A stretch of DNA of 64,000 bases from assembly GCA_004298045.1 (NCBI GenBank), contig SCRM01000016.1, positions 1-64,000 of the forward strand, given 5' to 3'. Below are positions 1-9,423 of this stretch, in pieces. The translations under genes were made by a program, and so were the position numbers. Origin of the DNA: Rhodanobacter sp. (GTDB lineage: Bacteria; Pseudomonadota; Gammaproteobacteria; Xanthomonadales; Rhodanobacteraceae). Below the pieces are notes generated by a model. It searched no databases, was not told where the DNA came from, and saw only the letters and a program-made list of their open reading frames with translations. Each line of letters opens with the position of its first letter. The stretch's first letter is position 1.

Positions 1-118
1 CAACCGACGACCCGGGTCTCGTAACCGGCCTCGCCCAGGCATGCGGCGAGTGCGGCCGGTTCGACCGCCGTCGTGTCAAACAGGACGTTGATACGCTGGT
101 CATGGGCCTGTGCATGCA
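1..118 (-). other. Fragment resembling the second half of a heavy-metal-associated (HMA) domain
   Basis: In a minus-strand frame different from dnaQ, positions 118 to 1 read as [20 protein letters not shown] followed by an alpha helix and the ending EAGYETRVV. This resembles the beta-alpha-beta second half of HMA domains found in copper or mercury chaperones and P-type ATPases (pattern V-x-F-D, then L...I...AGY). No CXXC metal site is present because the N-terminal half is missing. The fragment begins exactly where dnaQ similarity ends, so it marks a junction. Assignment is by eye and tentative. Confidence 0.4.
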
Positions 119-295
119 CCAGCCGGTGACCTGGCTGGCCCCCTCGTCCATCGCCCGTTCCGGGTTCAGGTAGGTCTGCCAGTACTTGCCGGTCACCCGG
201 CGTTCGAGCACTTCCACGCAGGCGATTTCCACCAGGCGATGCCCTTGGCGCACTTCGAGGCCGGTCGTTTCGGTATCCAGCACCACCTGCCTCAT
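1..295 (-). CDS. dnaQ: DNA polymerase III epsilon subunit (proofreading exonuclease), 5' part only, broken
   Basis: The first about 58 codons match the N-terminus of DnaQ, the 3'-5' proofreading exonuclease of the replicase. Exonuclease motif I is visible ([10 protein letters not shown], with the metal-binding Asp and Glu), followed by the family signature [15 protein letters not shown]. The ATG at 295 overlaps the rnhA stop (ATGA), the usual rnhA-dnaQ coupling. After QVTG, near position 121, similarity stops abruptly. The frame stays open to the window edge but reads unrelated sequence, while another frame encodes an unrelated domain (next entry). The gene therefore looks truncated or joined to foreign DNA; an assembly artefact is possible. 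Identity of the 5' part is secure. An intact copy must exist elsewhere if this is real. Confidence 0.75.
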   Translation of the reverse strand, partial: MRQVVLDTETTGLEVRQGHRLVEIACVEVLERRVTGKYWQTYLNPERAMDEGASQVTGWCMHRPMTSVSTSCLTRRRSNRPHSPHAWARPVTRPGSSV

Positions 296-741
296 GCCGG
301 CACCTTCTGCTGCTCGGCCTGCGTGCGCGCGGCCTGGTCGACGCGTTCGTTTTCGGTATGCCCGTTGTGACCCTTGACCCAGAACCAGCGCACCCGGTGC
401 CGCCCGGTGGCGAGCGACAATCGTTCCCACAGATCGCGATTTTTCACCGGCTTGCCGTCCGCAGTACGCCAGCCATTGGCCTGCCACTTCGGCATCCATT
501 GCTGGACGCCCTGCATCACGTAACGCGAATCGGTCGTCAACCGCACTGCACAGTCGCGATTGAGCGCCTCAAGCGCATGGATCGCTGCCAGCAACTCCAT
601 CCGGTTGTTGGTGGTGGCTGCCTCCCCACCGGCCAGCATCCGCTCCTGTCCCTTGGCACGCAGCAAGGCGGCCCAGCCGCCGGGCCCGGGGTTGCCGAGG
701 CACGCGCCATCGGTAAAGGCTTCCACTTCATCTATCGTCAC
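292..741 (-). CDS. rnhA: Ribonuclease HI
   Basis: Ribonuclease HI degrades the RNA strand of RNA-DNA hybrids (R-loops, primers) in the cytoplasm. The 149-residue protein has the normal length. The acidic catalytic set is visible: Asp11 in [14 protein letters not shown], Glu in NRMELLA, Asp in TTDSRYV and Asp in NERVDQAA, plus the catalytic His in [10 protein letters not shown]. The start is a GTG at 741, placed 9 bases after the upstream methyltransferase stop, and the stop overlaps the dnaQ start. The order methyltransferase-rnhA-dnaQ, divergent from gloB, is that of E. coli yafS-rnhA-dnaQ. Confidence 0.95.
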   Translation of the reverse strand: MTIDEVEAFTDGACLGNPGPGGWAALLRAKGQERMLAGGEAATTNNRMELLAAIHALEALNRDCAVRLTTDSRYVMQGVQQWMPKWQANGWRTADGKPVKNRDLWERLSLATGRHRVRWFWVKGHNGHTENERVDQAARTQAEQQKVPA

Positions 742-750
742 GCATTGTCC

Positions 751-1425
751 TCAAGAAAGATGTTGGCGGCGGGTACCGGGCGACCACCGCACGTTGGCCG
801 GGGCGCCAGCCAGCGACGGGCGCAAACTGATCGGTATGGCCAGTTGCCGGCGTTTGCGTGCAAGCAGCACGTAGACGCCACCGAAACAACTGTCGGTACC
901 TTCGCCATGCGGCCAGAACGGGCCAAGTCGATGCACGGCTACGGTATCCAGCCCGGCGTCCAACAACGCTTCGCGCAGCCGCCAAGGCCATTGCATGGTC
1001 TGGTGCTGCCCGCGTGCGCGCCAGTGAAACCACGGCGCCCAGCCACCAAGCGGGTGCACTGCCGTGATCGCCAGCACGCCGCCCGCCGCGAGTACCCGGC
1101 ATGCCTCGCCGAGCAGGCACGCCGACCGCGGCGCCGGCTCCAGCGCATGCTGCAACCAGACCAGGTCAAAAGCCTCGTCGATGAACGGCAACGCCCCATC
1201 GGCGCGCGCCTGAAGCTCGCCGCGATAATCGCCACCGGCCAGCCACAAGCGCGTCCACGCCACGCCGAGCAAAGGCGGCGCAGCATCCTCCGCGGCAACC
1301 CCCACTTGCAGCGCACGGCGCGCAGCTTCGCGTTGCAATATCGGCACCAATGCCCGCCGCTGCCGTTCGCGCGACGCCCGCAGCACCGCGCTTGCGTGGA
1401 TATTCTTGCCACTCTGACGCGCCAT
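751..1425 (-). CDS. SAM-dependent methyltransferase, YafS-like
   Basis: A 224-residue class I methyltransferase-fold protein. Seen: an N-terminal helical part, a loose motif I region (LQVGVAAEDA) without a clean GxGxG, the acidic-to-aromatic stretch FDLVWLQHALE typical of motif IV/V, and GGVLAITAVHPLGGWAPWF. The ATG at 1425 (MARQSGKN) fits family starts better than longer upstream options. It lies upstream of rnhA and divergent from gloB, as yafS does in E. coli. The substrate is unknown for this family. The weak SAM loop leaves open whether it is an efficient methyltransferase. Confidence 0.8.
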   Translation of the reverse strand: MARQSGKNIHASAVLRASRERQRRALVPILQREAARRALQVGVAAEDAAPPLLGVAWTRLWLAGGDYRGELQARADGALPFIDEAFDLVWLQHALEPAPRSACLLGEACRVLAAGGVLAITAVHPLGGWAPWFHWRARGQHQTMQWPWRLREALLDAGLDTVAVHRLGPFWPHGEGTDSCFGGVYVLLARKRRQLAIPISLRPSLAGAPANVRWSPGTRRQHLS

Positions 1426-1809
1426 GCTTTCCACCCGACACCCGTCTCCGCCCCGCAACCAAAGCAAGCAGGAAGTGTAGCGGCTGTGCCGGAATGGCGA
1501 GCAGGCTCGGTCGGTGTGACACGCTCGGCAAACGCTGAATGGGGAATTCCGTTTTAACGCGAATCTAACGAGCACAGCGGACGACCTGCTTATAGTCGAC
1601 CAGTTGGCTCGTGGGCGCCGCCTTCACCTGAAGCGTGAAGCGCAGGGTGCCATGCCCGCGTGAGTCGGCCGCGTCGCCAGAGTGCGACACGTGCAACGCA
1701 GGGTCGATGCGTGCCGCTGACCGATCGCGCGCGGATCGCTACAAGTGCGGGTTCGCCGTTACCGGGCGAAGCAATCTGGCAGGCGGTGTCGCGTGACGGC
1801 ACCCATCCC
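1426..1809. other. Divergent intergenic region yafS-like/gloB
   Basis: A 384-base gap between two divergent genes, expected to hold both promoters. On the plus strand TATAGT at 1591-1596 could be a -10 box, but there is no convincing -35 at the right spacing. No coding potential related to either neighbour, no repeat and no strong hairpin was seen. Alternative upstream in-frame gloB codons start at 1660 but lack family similarity. Confidence 0.4.
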
Positions 1810-2595
1810 ATGCAGACGGAGCGTGCCGTGCATCTCTTGCCGTTACCGGCGCTGGCCGACAACTATATCTGGCTGTTGCATGACGACAATGGCCAGGCCA
1901 TTGTCGTCGACCCCGGTCAGTCGGCACCGGTCGAGCACGCGTTGATCAAGCACGGTTGGCAACTGCGCGCCATCCTGCTCACCCACCACCACGACGACCA
2001 CATCGGCGGCGTCGCCGGCTTGCTGGCGAACCACCCGGTGCCGGTCTATGCGCCGGACGATGCGCGTATTCCCAGTGCCAGCGTGCACGTCGCGGACCGC
2101 GGCCATGTGCGACTGGCTGCGCCGCAAGTGGACTTCGAAGTCATCGCGGTCCCCGGCCATACCCGCAGCCACGTCGCCTACTACGGCGCCGGCGTGCTGT
2201 TTGCGGGCGACACGTTGTTCAGCCTCGGCTGCGGGCGCCTGTTCGAGGGTACGCCGGCACAAATGCTGACCTCTCTCGATCGCCTCGCCACACTACCCGG
2301 CGACACGCAGTTGTGCTGCGCCCACGAGTACACCGTCGCAAACGGCCGCTTCGCACAAACCGTCGAACCCGGCAATACGGCGCTCGCAGCCCGCCTCGCC
2401 GAAGTGCGCCGCCTGCGTGACAACCACCAGCCGAGCCTGCCGGTATCGCTGGCCAGCGAGCTGGCCACCAACCCCTTCTTGCGCATCGACGTGCCTGCCG
2501 TCATCGACTGGTGCCGTCGACATCATCAGCCACCGGCGGATCGCACTGCACGCTTCGCGTGCCTGCGCGCCGCAAAGGATGTCTTCCACGCATGA
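1810..2595 (+). CDS. gloB: Hydroxyacylglutathione hydrolase (glyoxalase II)
   Basis: Glyoxalase II hydrolyses S-D-lactoylglutathione to D-lactate and glutathione, the second step of methylglyoxal detoxification. The 261-residue protein has the metallo-beta-lactamase motif THHHDDHIGG at residues 58-67, a second metal ligand in VPGHTRSH, the bridging Asp in LFAGDTLF and His in CCAHEYT. The C-terminal half is the helical glyoxalase II domain. The ATG at 1810 gives the usual N-terminus (LPALADNYIWLL). The stop overlaps the ATG of the following lytic transglycosylase (ATGA), so the two are translationally coupled. Confidence 0.95.
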   Translation: MQTERAVHLLPLPALADNYIWLLHDDNGQAIVVDPGQSAPVEHALIKHGWQLRAILLTHHHDDHIGGVAGLLANHPVPVYAPDDARIPSASVHVADRGHVRLAAPQVDFEVIAVPGHTRSHVAYYGAGVLFAGDTLFSLGCGRLFEGTPAQMLTSLDRLATLPGDTQLCCAHEYTVANGRFAQTVEPGNTALAARLAEVRRLRDNHQPSLPVSLASELATNPFLRIDVPAVIDWCRRHHQPPADRTARFACLRAAKDVFHA

Positions 2596-3818
2596 ACCAA
2601 TCCTCCTGCTGCCTGCGGCTGCTGCCGCTCGCCCTGTCGGCCGTGCTCGCCGCCTGCGCCACCACCCCGGCGCCACGTCCCGCGACACCGATCAGCGCCG
2701 CTCCGGCACCAACGCTGGTGCCGGGGATCCTACCCGCCGATGGGTTGGAGACACCCGAGCCCGACGCCGGCGATGTCTGGGATCGCCTGCGCGGGAGCTT
2801 TGCCATGCCGGACTGCGACGCCGATCCAGCGGTGCTCGCACAGGCACATCGCTACACGCGCAATCCGCAACGCTTCGAGCAGGAAGTGCGCGCGGCGTTG
2901 CCCAAGCTCACCTATGTGCAGCAGGTCGCCGCCAGACATGGCGTTGCCGGCGAGTTCGTGCTGCTTCCCTGGATCGAAAGCGGCTTTCGCCCGATACGGG
3001 GTCGCCACGGCCGGCCAGCCGGCATGTGGCAGATCATGCCGGCCACTGCAAGTGCTATGGGGCTGCGCGTGAATTCACGCTACGACGCCCGCCTCGACGT
3101 GCAATCGGCAGCCGAAGCCGTCATGAAGCTGCTCGCCGGGTACCACGACCAATTTCACGACTGGCGCGTTGCGGCCTACGCTTACAACTCCGGGGAGTTC
3201 AATGCACAGCGGATGGTGCAGCGCCATGGCAATCCCCCGGATGTACCGGTGATACCGCGTTGGCCGGTGCGCGACGTCACTCGCGAGCACCTGACGCGCC
3301 TGCTCGCCATGGCCTGCATCGTGCGCGAACCCGCACGGTTCCACGTGACCCTGCCCACGCTCCCGCCGGCGCAGCATCTGGTATCCGTGCCGCTGCCGCA
3401 TTCGATGCCACTCGCGCTCGCCGCGGATCAGGCCGGCATGTCGCTCGATCACCTCAAAAACCTCAACGCCGGCTTCCTCAACGACATCGCCGACCACAAG
3501 GTGGCGTCGTATCTGGTCATGCCCGAGGGACACGCCCGGCAATTTCGCACCATGTTGCTCGATCAGCCTGCGGGTGCCACCGCCGACCTGCGGCAGGACA
3601 ACGTGCTCGCCGACGCCTCACCGGCACCCGTTGATCCAGCGATCACGGTTCCCCCACACCATGCGGCCGTGCGCACGCACCGGGTGAAACCGGGTGAAAC
3701 GCTGTGGCAACTTGCGCGCAACTACGCCGTCAGCGTCCGCGAGCTACGTCAATGGAACCATCTGCGAACTGCCCGGCTGAAAACCGGCCAGGTGTTGAAG
3801 ATCGCCCGACCGCACTGA
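2592..3818 (+). CDS. mltD: Membrane-bound lytic murein transglycosylase D
   Basis: Cleaves peptidoglycan glycan strands with 1,6-anhydro ring formation. The 408-residue protein starts with a lipoprotein signal (LSAVLAAC, Cys22), so it is probably outer-membrane anchored. The SLT domain follows, with the catalytic Glu in LPWIESGFRP and the signatures AGMWQIMPATA and YAYNSGEFNAQ. A C-terminal LysM domain (HRVKPGETLWQLARNY ... LKTGQVLKI) binds glycan; E. coli MltD carries two LysM repeats, here only one is clear. It is coupled to gloB by a 4-base overlap. gloB-mltD adjacency is the same in E. coli. Confidence 0.93.
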   Translation: MNQSSCCLRLLPLALSAVLAACATTPAPRPATPISAAPAPTLVPGILPADGLETPEPDAGDVWDRLRGSFAMPDCDADPAVLAQAHRYTRNPQRFEQEVRAALPKLTYVQQVAARHGVAGEFVLLPWIESGFRPIRGRHGRPAGMWQIMPATASAMGLRVNSRYDARLDVQSAAEAVMKLLAGYHDQFHDWRVAAYAYNSGEFNAQRMVQRHGNPPDVPVIPRWPVRDVTREHLTRLLAMACIVREPARFHVTLPTLPPAQHLVSVPLPHSMPLALAADQAGMSLDHLKNLNAGFLNDIADHKVASYLVMPEGHARQFRTMLLDQPAGATADLRQDNVLADASPAPVDPAITVPPHHAAVRTHRVKPGETLWQLARNYAVSVRELRQWNHLRTARLKTGQVLKIARPH

Positions 3819-3969
3819 GGTTACCCGCGGGGGGCGGTCGCTATGTAAAAAACCGCGGTCGCATCGCTTCGCCCGCCCGGGTCAGGCGGATCAGACATCA
3901 CGCGAGTCATGGCAAGACAACGCGTTGCCCCGCGCGCCGGGTTCTCGCCATCCGAATGCCCAAGGCCAA

Positions 3970-4005
3970 AAACCAGAGGGCGACCTATAGGCCGCCCTCT
4001 GGTTT
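3970..4005. terminator. Bidirectional terminator between mltD and ppiD
   Basis: A 13-bp perfect stem, AAACCAGAGGGCG with CGCCCTCTGGTTT, encloses a 10-base loop. The A-rich left arm and T-rich right arm let it work for both convergent genes. Confidence 0.85.
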
Positions 4006-4021
4006 GCGTCGGTACCCGGCG

Positions 4022-5926
4022 TTACAGGCGGTCTTTCGCAATCTTGACTTCAGTGGTCGCGCGCAACGACTTGAGAAGCTCCTGCGTCGCTACCGCGCCA
4101 TAGGCCTGAGCCATCTGTTGCCGCAATTGCTCACGCTCGTTTGAGGTCACCTTTGCCAAGTCGGCACCCTGTACTTTGGTGACTGCCAGCAGCGCAAAGC
4201 TGCCATCGTGCATGTCCACCGCCGCGTACTGCGGTTTGCCATCGGCCGGGTGCGGCAACAGGAACGCCTCGTCACGCAACGCAGCCGGCACATCCGGCTG
4301 AATGCGCAGGACCTCCGCCTGCTCGTGCACCGGTGCCTTCGCCGACGCGGCGACAGTCGCGAACGCCTCGCCTTTTTGCACACGCGCCAGAAGGCTGTCG
4401 GCCAGCTGCTTGCCCGCCTTTTCGATGCGCTGGTTGAGCATGGTCTTGGTGATGGCGTCACGCACCTCGGCCAACGGTTTCGGCGCCGCGGCAACATGCT
4501 TGGCCACGCGTACCACGACCGCGTTGTCGCTGCCCAGCTCGATCAGGTTGGAATTGTTGCCTTGGCTCAGGACATCGTTGCCGAACGCCGCCTTGATGAC
4601 CTTGGGGTTCGCCGCAATCCCCTGCCCGCCATGGCGGGAAAACAGCTCGGTAGTCTTGACCGGCAGACCGAGCGCCTGCGCGGCTGGCTCCAGCGACGAT
4701 GGATTCTGGTAGCTGAGGTCGGACAGCTTGCCGGCCACCTCGTTGTATTGCCGATCCTTGTCGCCTGTCGTTGCCTCTGCAATCAGCTGGTTGCGCACTT
4801 CGGCGAACGATTTGGCTTCACCGTTGCGGACACCGCGCAGCCAGAGGATGTCGTAGCCGTCCGGCGTCAGCACCGGCTTGGAAATCTCCCCCTGCTTCAG
4901 CGCAAACAACGCGTTCTCGAACGCCGCATTGGTCACACCTTTCTGCAACCAGCCCAGATCGCCGCCCTGACGTTTCGAGCCAAGATCATCGGAATCCTGC
5001 GTGGCGAGCTGCGCAAAGTTCGCCGGCGTCGCCGCCGCAGCAATCTTGTCGGCCTTGGCCAGAGCCGCCTTCTGTTGCGCCGGAGTGGCATTGGCGGGCA
5101 GGTTGACCAGGATATGCGACACCTCGCGCTGCTCGGGTTGCACGAAGCGCTGCTTCTCGCTCTCGTAGCGCTTCAACAGATCGGCATCGCTCGGCGCGGC
5201 CGCAGGTTTCAGGTCGGCCGCGTTCACCTCGATGTACTGCAGTGACACGCTTTCCGGGTTGGTGTAATCGGCAATGTGCGCCTTGTAGTACGCCTCGATC
5301 TGCGCATCGGTCACCGCCGCATCGGCCGGCGCCTGCTGCGGCAGCACCGCGTAGGTCAGGTCGCGCCGCTGCATGCGCAGGTTCAGAAACTGATCGACCT
5401 CGGCGTCGGTGATGATGGTGCCGGCGTCGATCGCATTCGGCAGCGCCTGCGTCGCCAAGGTCGAGCGCACATCCCGCTGGAACATCTCCGGCGTCTTGCG
5501 CTGCTGTGCCAGCAGGTTCTGGTAGGTCGTGGCGTCAAAGTGCCCATTGAGCTGGAACGCCGGGATGGCGGCGATGTAATCGCGCACCGCTTCGTCCGGT
5601 ACGCGGATGCCCCAATCCTCATTGGCCTTGAGCAGCAGCTGCTGGTCGATCATGCCGTCCAGCACTTTCTGTTTCGTCGCCGCCTTCTCGAACGCGTCGG
5701 CATCGAAGTTGTCACCTTGCTCTTCGCTCAACTGCTGGCGCAACTGGTTCATGCGGTCCTGGAAATCCTGCTGGCTGATCTCCTGCTTGCCGACCTTTGC
5801 CACGTAGGTGTCGGCGCGCGACATGATGTAACCCTCGACGCCGAAGAACGTCATCGCGAAAACCGCCACGCCGAGCACGATGATGGAAGGCCACCCATGC
5901 ATCTTGTTACGCATTGCCTGCAGCAT
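4022..5926 (-). CDS. ppiD: Periplasmic folding chaperone / peptidyl-prolyl isomerase PpiD
   Basis: PpiD is anchored in the inner membrane near the Sec translocon and helps newly exported proteins fold. The 634-residue protein has one N-terminal transmembrane helix (residues about 14-33), a SurA-like N-domain, one parvulin domain beginning at EVSHILVNLP (residues about 265-360), and a C-terminal SurA-type chaperone segment. I chose the ATG at 5926 (MLQAMRNKMHGWP) because it matches family N-termini; an in-frame start 13 codons upstream is less likely. The order hupB-tRNA-ppiD downstream of lon is conserved in related bacteria. Confidence 0.93.
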   Translation of the reverse strand: MLQAMRNKMHGWPSIIVLGVAVFAMTFFGVEGYIMSRADTYVAKVGKQEISQQDFQDRMNQLRQQLSEEQGDNFDADAFEKAATKQKVLDGMIDQQLLLKANEDWGIRVPDEAVRDYIAAIPAFQLNGHFDATTYQNLLAQQRKTPEMFQRDVRSTLATQALPNAIDAGTIITDAEVDQFLNLRMQRRDLTYAVLPQQAPADAAVTDAQIEAYYKAHIADYTNPESVSLQYIEVNAADLKPAAAPSDADLLKRYESEKQRFVQPEQREVSHILVNLPANATPAQQKAALAKADKIAAAATPANFAQLATQDSDDLGSKRQGGDLGWLQKGVTNAAFENALFALKQGEISKPVLTPDGYDILWLRGVRNGEAKSFAEVRNQLIAEATTGDKDRQYNEVAGKLSDLSYQNPSSLEPAAQALGLPVKTTELFSRHGGQGIAANPKVIKAAFGNDVLSQGNNSNLIELGSDNAVVVRVAKHVAAAPKPLAEVRDAITKTMLNQRIEKAGKQLADSLLARVQKGEAFATVAASAKAPVHEQAEVLRIQPDVPAALRDEAFLLPHPADGKPQYAAVDMHDGSFALLAVTKVQGADLAKVTSNEREQLRQQMAQAYGAVATQELLKSLRATTEVKIAKDRL

Positions 5927-6000
5927 TGCCTGTTCCTGCCTGGTTGTTCGGTGCGCGCGGCGCACGTGCTGTAAAGGGCGACGGCGAGGCCGTCAAACGA

Positions 6001-6025
6001 CAAGGGCGCCACTCGGGCGCCCTTG
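6001..6025 (-). terminator. Terminator of the tRNA-Val/tRNA-Asp unit
   Basis: A 10-bp perfect stem, CAAGGGCGCC with GGCGCCCTTG, sits 8 bases past the CCA end of tRNA-Asp. The tract after it on the minus strand (TCGTTTGA) is only weakly U-rich. Confidence 0.6.
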
Positions 6026-6032
6026 CGAACCG

Positions 6033-6109
6033 TGGCGGAGCGGACGGGACTCGAACCCGCGACCTCCGGCGTGACAGGCCAGCATTCTAACCGTCTGAAC
6101 TACCGCTCC
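6033..6109 (-). tRNA. tRNA-Asp (GTC)
   Basis: A 77-base cloverleaf with acceptor GGAGCGG/CCGCTCC, anticodon loop CTGTCAC (anticodon GTC), T-arm GGTTCGAGTCC and an encoded CCA. It lies 9 bases after tRNA-Val and 106 bases before ppiD. Confidence 0.97.
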
Positions 6110-6118
6110 ACAGTCTTC

Positions 6119-6193
6119 TGGTGGGTGCTGCAGGGATCGAACCTGCGACCATCGCCTTGTAAGGGCGGCGCTCTACCGCTGAGCTAAGCACCC
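6119..6193 (-). tRNA. tRNA-Val (TAC)
   Basis: A 75-base gene with acceptor GGGTGCT/AGCACCC, anticodon loop CTTACAA (anticodon TAC), T-arm GGTTCGATCC and an encoded CCA. It starts 19 bases downstream of the hupB stop, so it may be co-transcribed with hupB. Confidence 0.97.
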
Positions 6194-6212
6194 GCGACCG
6201 AGCACAAGCCGC

Positions 6213-6485
6213 TCAGTTTAGGGCGTCCTTCAGCGTCTTGCCAGCCTTGAACGCGGGCACTTTCGACGCCTTGATCTTGATCGTTTCGTTGGTGCGCGGG
6301 TTGCGGCCGGTACGGGCCGCGCGCTTGCGCACCGTGAACGTGCCAAAGCCGACGACGGCAACGTCCTCGCCCTTCTTGAGCGATTTCTGCACGACATCAA
6401 AGAACGCTTCAAGTGCGCGGCCTGCGTCAGCCTTGGTCAGTTCGGCTTTTTCCGCGATGGCGGTGATCAGATCGGTTTTGTTCAT
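6213..6485 (-). CDS. hupB: DNA-binding protein HU-beta
   Basis: HU is a small nucleoid protein that bends DNA as a dimer. The 90-residue product has the exact family length. Seen: [20 protein letters not shown] at the start, the saddle sequence [19 protein letters not shown] with the DNA-intercalating proline in RNP, and [16 protein letters not shown] at the end. The start at 6485 has an AAGGGAG ribosome-binding site. Location downstream of lon is conserved in Proteobacteria. Confidence 0.97.
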   Translation of the reverse strand: MNKTDLITAIAEKAELTKADAGRALEAFFDVVQKSLKKGEDVAVVGFGTFTVRKRAARTGRNPRTNETIKIKASKVPAFKAGKTLKDALN

Positions 6486-6768
6486 CGAATACTCCCTTGT
6501 TGGTCTTTTGACGGCGACGCTCGCCCTGCGGAAACGCGCCACCGCGTGGATGTCGAAGCGCTGGTTTGCCGGAACGCAACCCCGCATTTTTGAGCACCCG
6601 CAACGGGTGCCGGGATGGCGGCTCCGCCTTTATACCAGCGCCTCGCCGGCCATCGCAACACAAGTTGGCACAAGGCTTTTCAGGTGTTTGTCCATGTTGC
6701 AATGCGGCTTGCATACCGCCTGTACTTGATGACTGCCCGGCAGGCCCGAACCGGCGGTACAAGACACC

Positions 6769-9261
6769 TCAATGCGCGCGCGGGTGCGAGCCAGCGTCGT
6801 CGTCACTGGCCGCATCCTTGTGCGGCACATCACCGGTCGCCTCGCGCGCCGCATTCGGCTCCAATGGCCGCTCCAGCGCGATGTCCAGCACCTCATCGAT
6901 CCAGCGCACGGGACGAATATCCATCGACGCCAGCACGTTGGCCGGCATTTCGGCAAGATCCTTCTTGTTCTCGTCCGGGATGATCACCGTGGTGATGCCG
7001 CCGCGGTGGGCCGCCAGCAATTTCTCCTTGAGCCCGCCGATCGGCAACACGCGGCCGCGCAACGTGATCTCGCCGGTCATGGCCACTTCCGAGCGCACCG
7101 GGATCTTGGTCAGTGCCGACACCAGCGCCGTGCACATGCCGACACCGGCGCTGGGGCCGTCCTTCGGCGTCGCGCCCTCCGGCACGTGCACGTGGATGTC
7201 GTACTTCTGGTGGAACTCCGGGTCGATGCCCATGCGGTCCACCCGCGCGCGCACCACCGACAACGCGGCCTGGATCGACTCCTTCATCACGTCGCCCAGT
7301 TGGCCGGTGTGCACCAGCGCCCCTTTGCCCGGCATGACCGTCGCCTCGATGCTGAGCAGCTCGCCGCCGACCTGCGTCCACGCCAAGCCGGTCACCAGCC
7401 CCACCTCGTTTTGCTGTTCCTTGCGCCCGAAATCAAAGCGACGCACGCCGAGGTAGCTGTCGAGGTTGCCCGAATCCACCCGCACGCCGGTCACGCGCGC
7501 GACTTTCGCTCGCGTCTTGTGCTTGGCGGCACCGGCACGTTTTGCTTTCGCCTGCTTGACCTCGCCCAGCATCAACTCCTTCACCACCTTGCGGCAGATC
7601 TTCGAAATCTCGCGCTCCAGGTTGCGCACGCCCGACTCGCGCGTGTAGTAGCGCACGATGTCGCGCAGCGCATCGTCGGCCACCGCGAGCTCGGCCGGCT
7701 TCAGGCCGTTGGCCTTGAGCTGCTTGGGCACCAGGTAGCGCTGCGCAATCGCGAGCTTTTCGTCCTCGGTGTACCCCGGCAGCCGAATGACCTCCATGCG
7801 GTCGAGCAATGGGCCAGGGATGTCCAGCGAGTTGGCGGTGGCGATCCACATGACCTCGGAGAGGTCGAGGTCGACTTCCAGGTAATGGTCGTTGAACGCG
7901 TGGTTCTGCTCCGGGTCGAGCACTTCGAGCAGCGCAGACGAAGGGTCGCCGCGGAAATCCATCGACATCTTGTCGATCTCGTCCAGCACGAACAGCGGGT
8001 TCTTGCTGCCGCACTTGCTGAGATTCTGCACGATGCGCCCCGGCATCGAGCCGATGTAGGTGCGTCGATGGCCGCGAATCTCCGCCTCGTCGCGCACGCC
8101 GCCCAGCGACATGCGCACGAATTTCCTGTTGGTGGCCTTCGCGATGGATTGCCCGAGGGAGGTTTTGCCGACGCCCGGCGGGCCGACGAGGCAGAGGATC
8201 GGCCCCTTCATCACCGACACGCGTTGCTGCACGGCCAGATATTCGAGGATGCGCTCCTTGACCTTCTCCAGCCCGAAGTGGTCGGCATCGAGCACCTGCT
8301 GGGCCAGGGCGAGATCCTTGCGTACCTTGCCGCGTTTCTTCCACGGCACGCCGATCAGCCAGTCAAGGTAGTTGCGCACCACCGTGGCTTCGGCCGACAT
8401 CGGCGACATCTGGCGCAGCTTGCCGTACTCCTGCCGCGCCTTCGCCAGCACCGCCTTGGGCATGCCGGCAGCTTCGATTTTCTTCTGCAACTCTTCGGCT
8501 TCGTTCGGCGCTTCCTCTCCGTCGCCCAGCTCCTTCTGGATCGCCTTCATCTGCTCGTTCAGGTAGTACTCGCGCTGGCTTTTCTCCATCTGCGACTTGA
8601 CGCGGCCGCGGATGCGCTTCTCCACCTGCTGCAGATCCATCTCGCCATCGACGAGTCCGATCAACAGTTCAAGCCGCTCGCCGACGTTCGCGGTCTCCAA
8701 TACCTTCTGCTTGTCCGCCATGCGCACGGTAAGGTGCGCGGCGATCGAATCGGCAACCCGTGACGGATCTTCGATACCGGACAGGCTTGCCAGCACTTCC
8801 GGCGGCAACTTGCGGCTTTGCTTGACCAATTGCTCGAACAGTGAAATCAGCGTGCGCGACACCACGTCCAGCTCGCGCTCCTTTGCGGTGTAGACCGGCT
8901 CGATCACGCGCGAATGCGCTACCAGCATGCCGTCGACCTCGCGGCAATCCTCAATCGCCACCCGCGACTGGCCTTCGACCAGCACCTTCACCGTGCCATC
9001 CGGCAGCTTGAGCAACTGCAGCACGCTGGCGAGCGTGCCGATCTGGTGCAGGTCGGCTTCGACGGGATCATCCGTGTCCGGGCTCTTTTGTGCCACCAGG
9101 AGGATCTGGCGTTCGCCATCCATCGCTCGTTCGAGCGCACGCATCGATTTGTCGCGCCCGACGAACAACGGAATCACCATGTGCGGATACACCACGACGT
9201 CGCGCAGCGGCAATACCGGCAATGCCTCGCTGGCGGTGGGCGCAGGAGTGGTCTTGGCCAT
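6769..9261 (-). CDS. lon: ATP-dependent protease La (Lon)
   Basis: Lon degrades misfolded and regulatory proteins in the cytoplasm. The 830-residue chain has the N-terminal substrate domain ([20 protein letters not shown]), the AAA+ module with Walker [12 protein letters not shown] and Walker [11 protein letters not shown], and the C-terminal peptidase with the catalytic Ser in [10 protein letters not shown] and a downstream Lys ([10 protein letters not shown]). A short basic insert (residues about 585-605, [17 protein letters not shown]) lies between the AAA+ and protease domains; such linkers vary. It sits between clpX and hupB in the standard order, with its own 162-base upstream region. 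Confidence 0.97.
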   Translation of the reverse strand: MAKTTPAPTASEALPVLPLRDVVVYPHMVIPLFVGRDKSMRALERAMDGERQILLVAQKSPDTDDPVEADLHQIGTLASVLQLLKLPDGTVKVLVEGQSRVAIEDCREVDGMLVAHSRVIEPVYTAKERELDVVSRTLISLFEQLVKQSRKLPPEVLASLSGIEDPSRVADSIAAHLTVRMADKQKVLETANVGERLELLIGLVDGEMDLQQVEKRIRGRVKSQMEKSQREYYLNEQMKAIQKELGDGEEAPNEAEELQKKIEAAGMPKAVLAKARQEYGKLRQMSPMSAEATVVRNYLDWLIGVPWKKRGKVRKDLALAQQVLDADHFGLEKVKERILEYLAVQQRVSVMKGPILCLVGPPGVGKTSLGQSIAKATNRKFVRMSLGGVRDEAEIRGHRRTYIGSMPGRIVQNLSKCGSKNPLFVLDEIDKMSMDFRGDPSSALLEVLDPEQNHAFNDHYLEVDLDLSEVMWIATANSLDIPGPLLDRMEVIRLPGYTEDEKLAIAQRYLVPKQLKANGLKPAELAVADDALRDIVRYYTRESGVRNLEREISKICRKVVKELMLGEVKQAKAKRAGAAKHKTRAKVARVTGVRVDSGNLDSYLGVRRFDFGRKEQQNEVGLVTGLAWTQVGGELLSIEATVMPGKGALVHTGQLGDVMKESIQAALSVVRARVDRMGIDPEFHQKYDIHVHVPEGATPKDGPSAGVGMCTALVSALTKIPVRSEVAMTGEITLRGRVLPIGGLKEKLLAAHRGGITTVIIPDENKKDLAEMPANVLASMDIRPVRWIDEVLDIALERPLEPNAAREATGDVPHKDAASDDDAGSHPRAH

Positions 9262-9370
9262 CGAATCTCTTCCACGAAATCAGGAGGGGGCAACCCGACA
9301 CTGCGCCGGGCACCATGTAGCGTCAAGTGGAGGCAAACCGGGTGCGACACAACCCGTCACCCCGAAAACA

Positions 9371-9402
9371 CGATGGCCCCGGCGCAAGCGTCGGGGCCAT
9401 CG
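9371..9402 (-). terminator. Terminator after clpX
   Basis: An 11-bp perfect stem, CGATGGCCCCG with CGGGGCCATCG, lies 22 bases past the clpX stop and is followed on the minus strand by TGTTTTC. It separates clpX from the lon promoter region at 9262-9370. Confidence 0.85.
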
Positions 9403-9423
9403 TTGCCATCGCTGTCGGGTTGC

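Noticed and set aside
358-1557. Plus-strand open frame opposite rnhA and the methyltransferase
   Set aside because: Opposite strand encodes two conserved proteins; the plus frame is Arg/Pro/His-rich with no similarity.
6486-6768. Possible small gene between hupB and lon
   Set aside because: Only a short hairpin (GCACCCGC/GCGGGTGC-like near 6595) and the hupB leader are seen; no reading frame with a ribosome-binding site and plausible composition.
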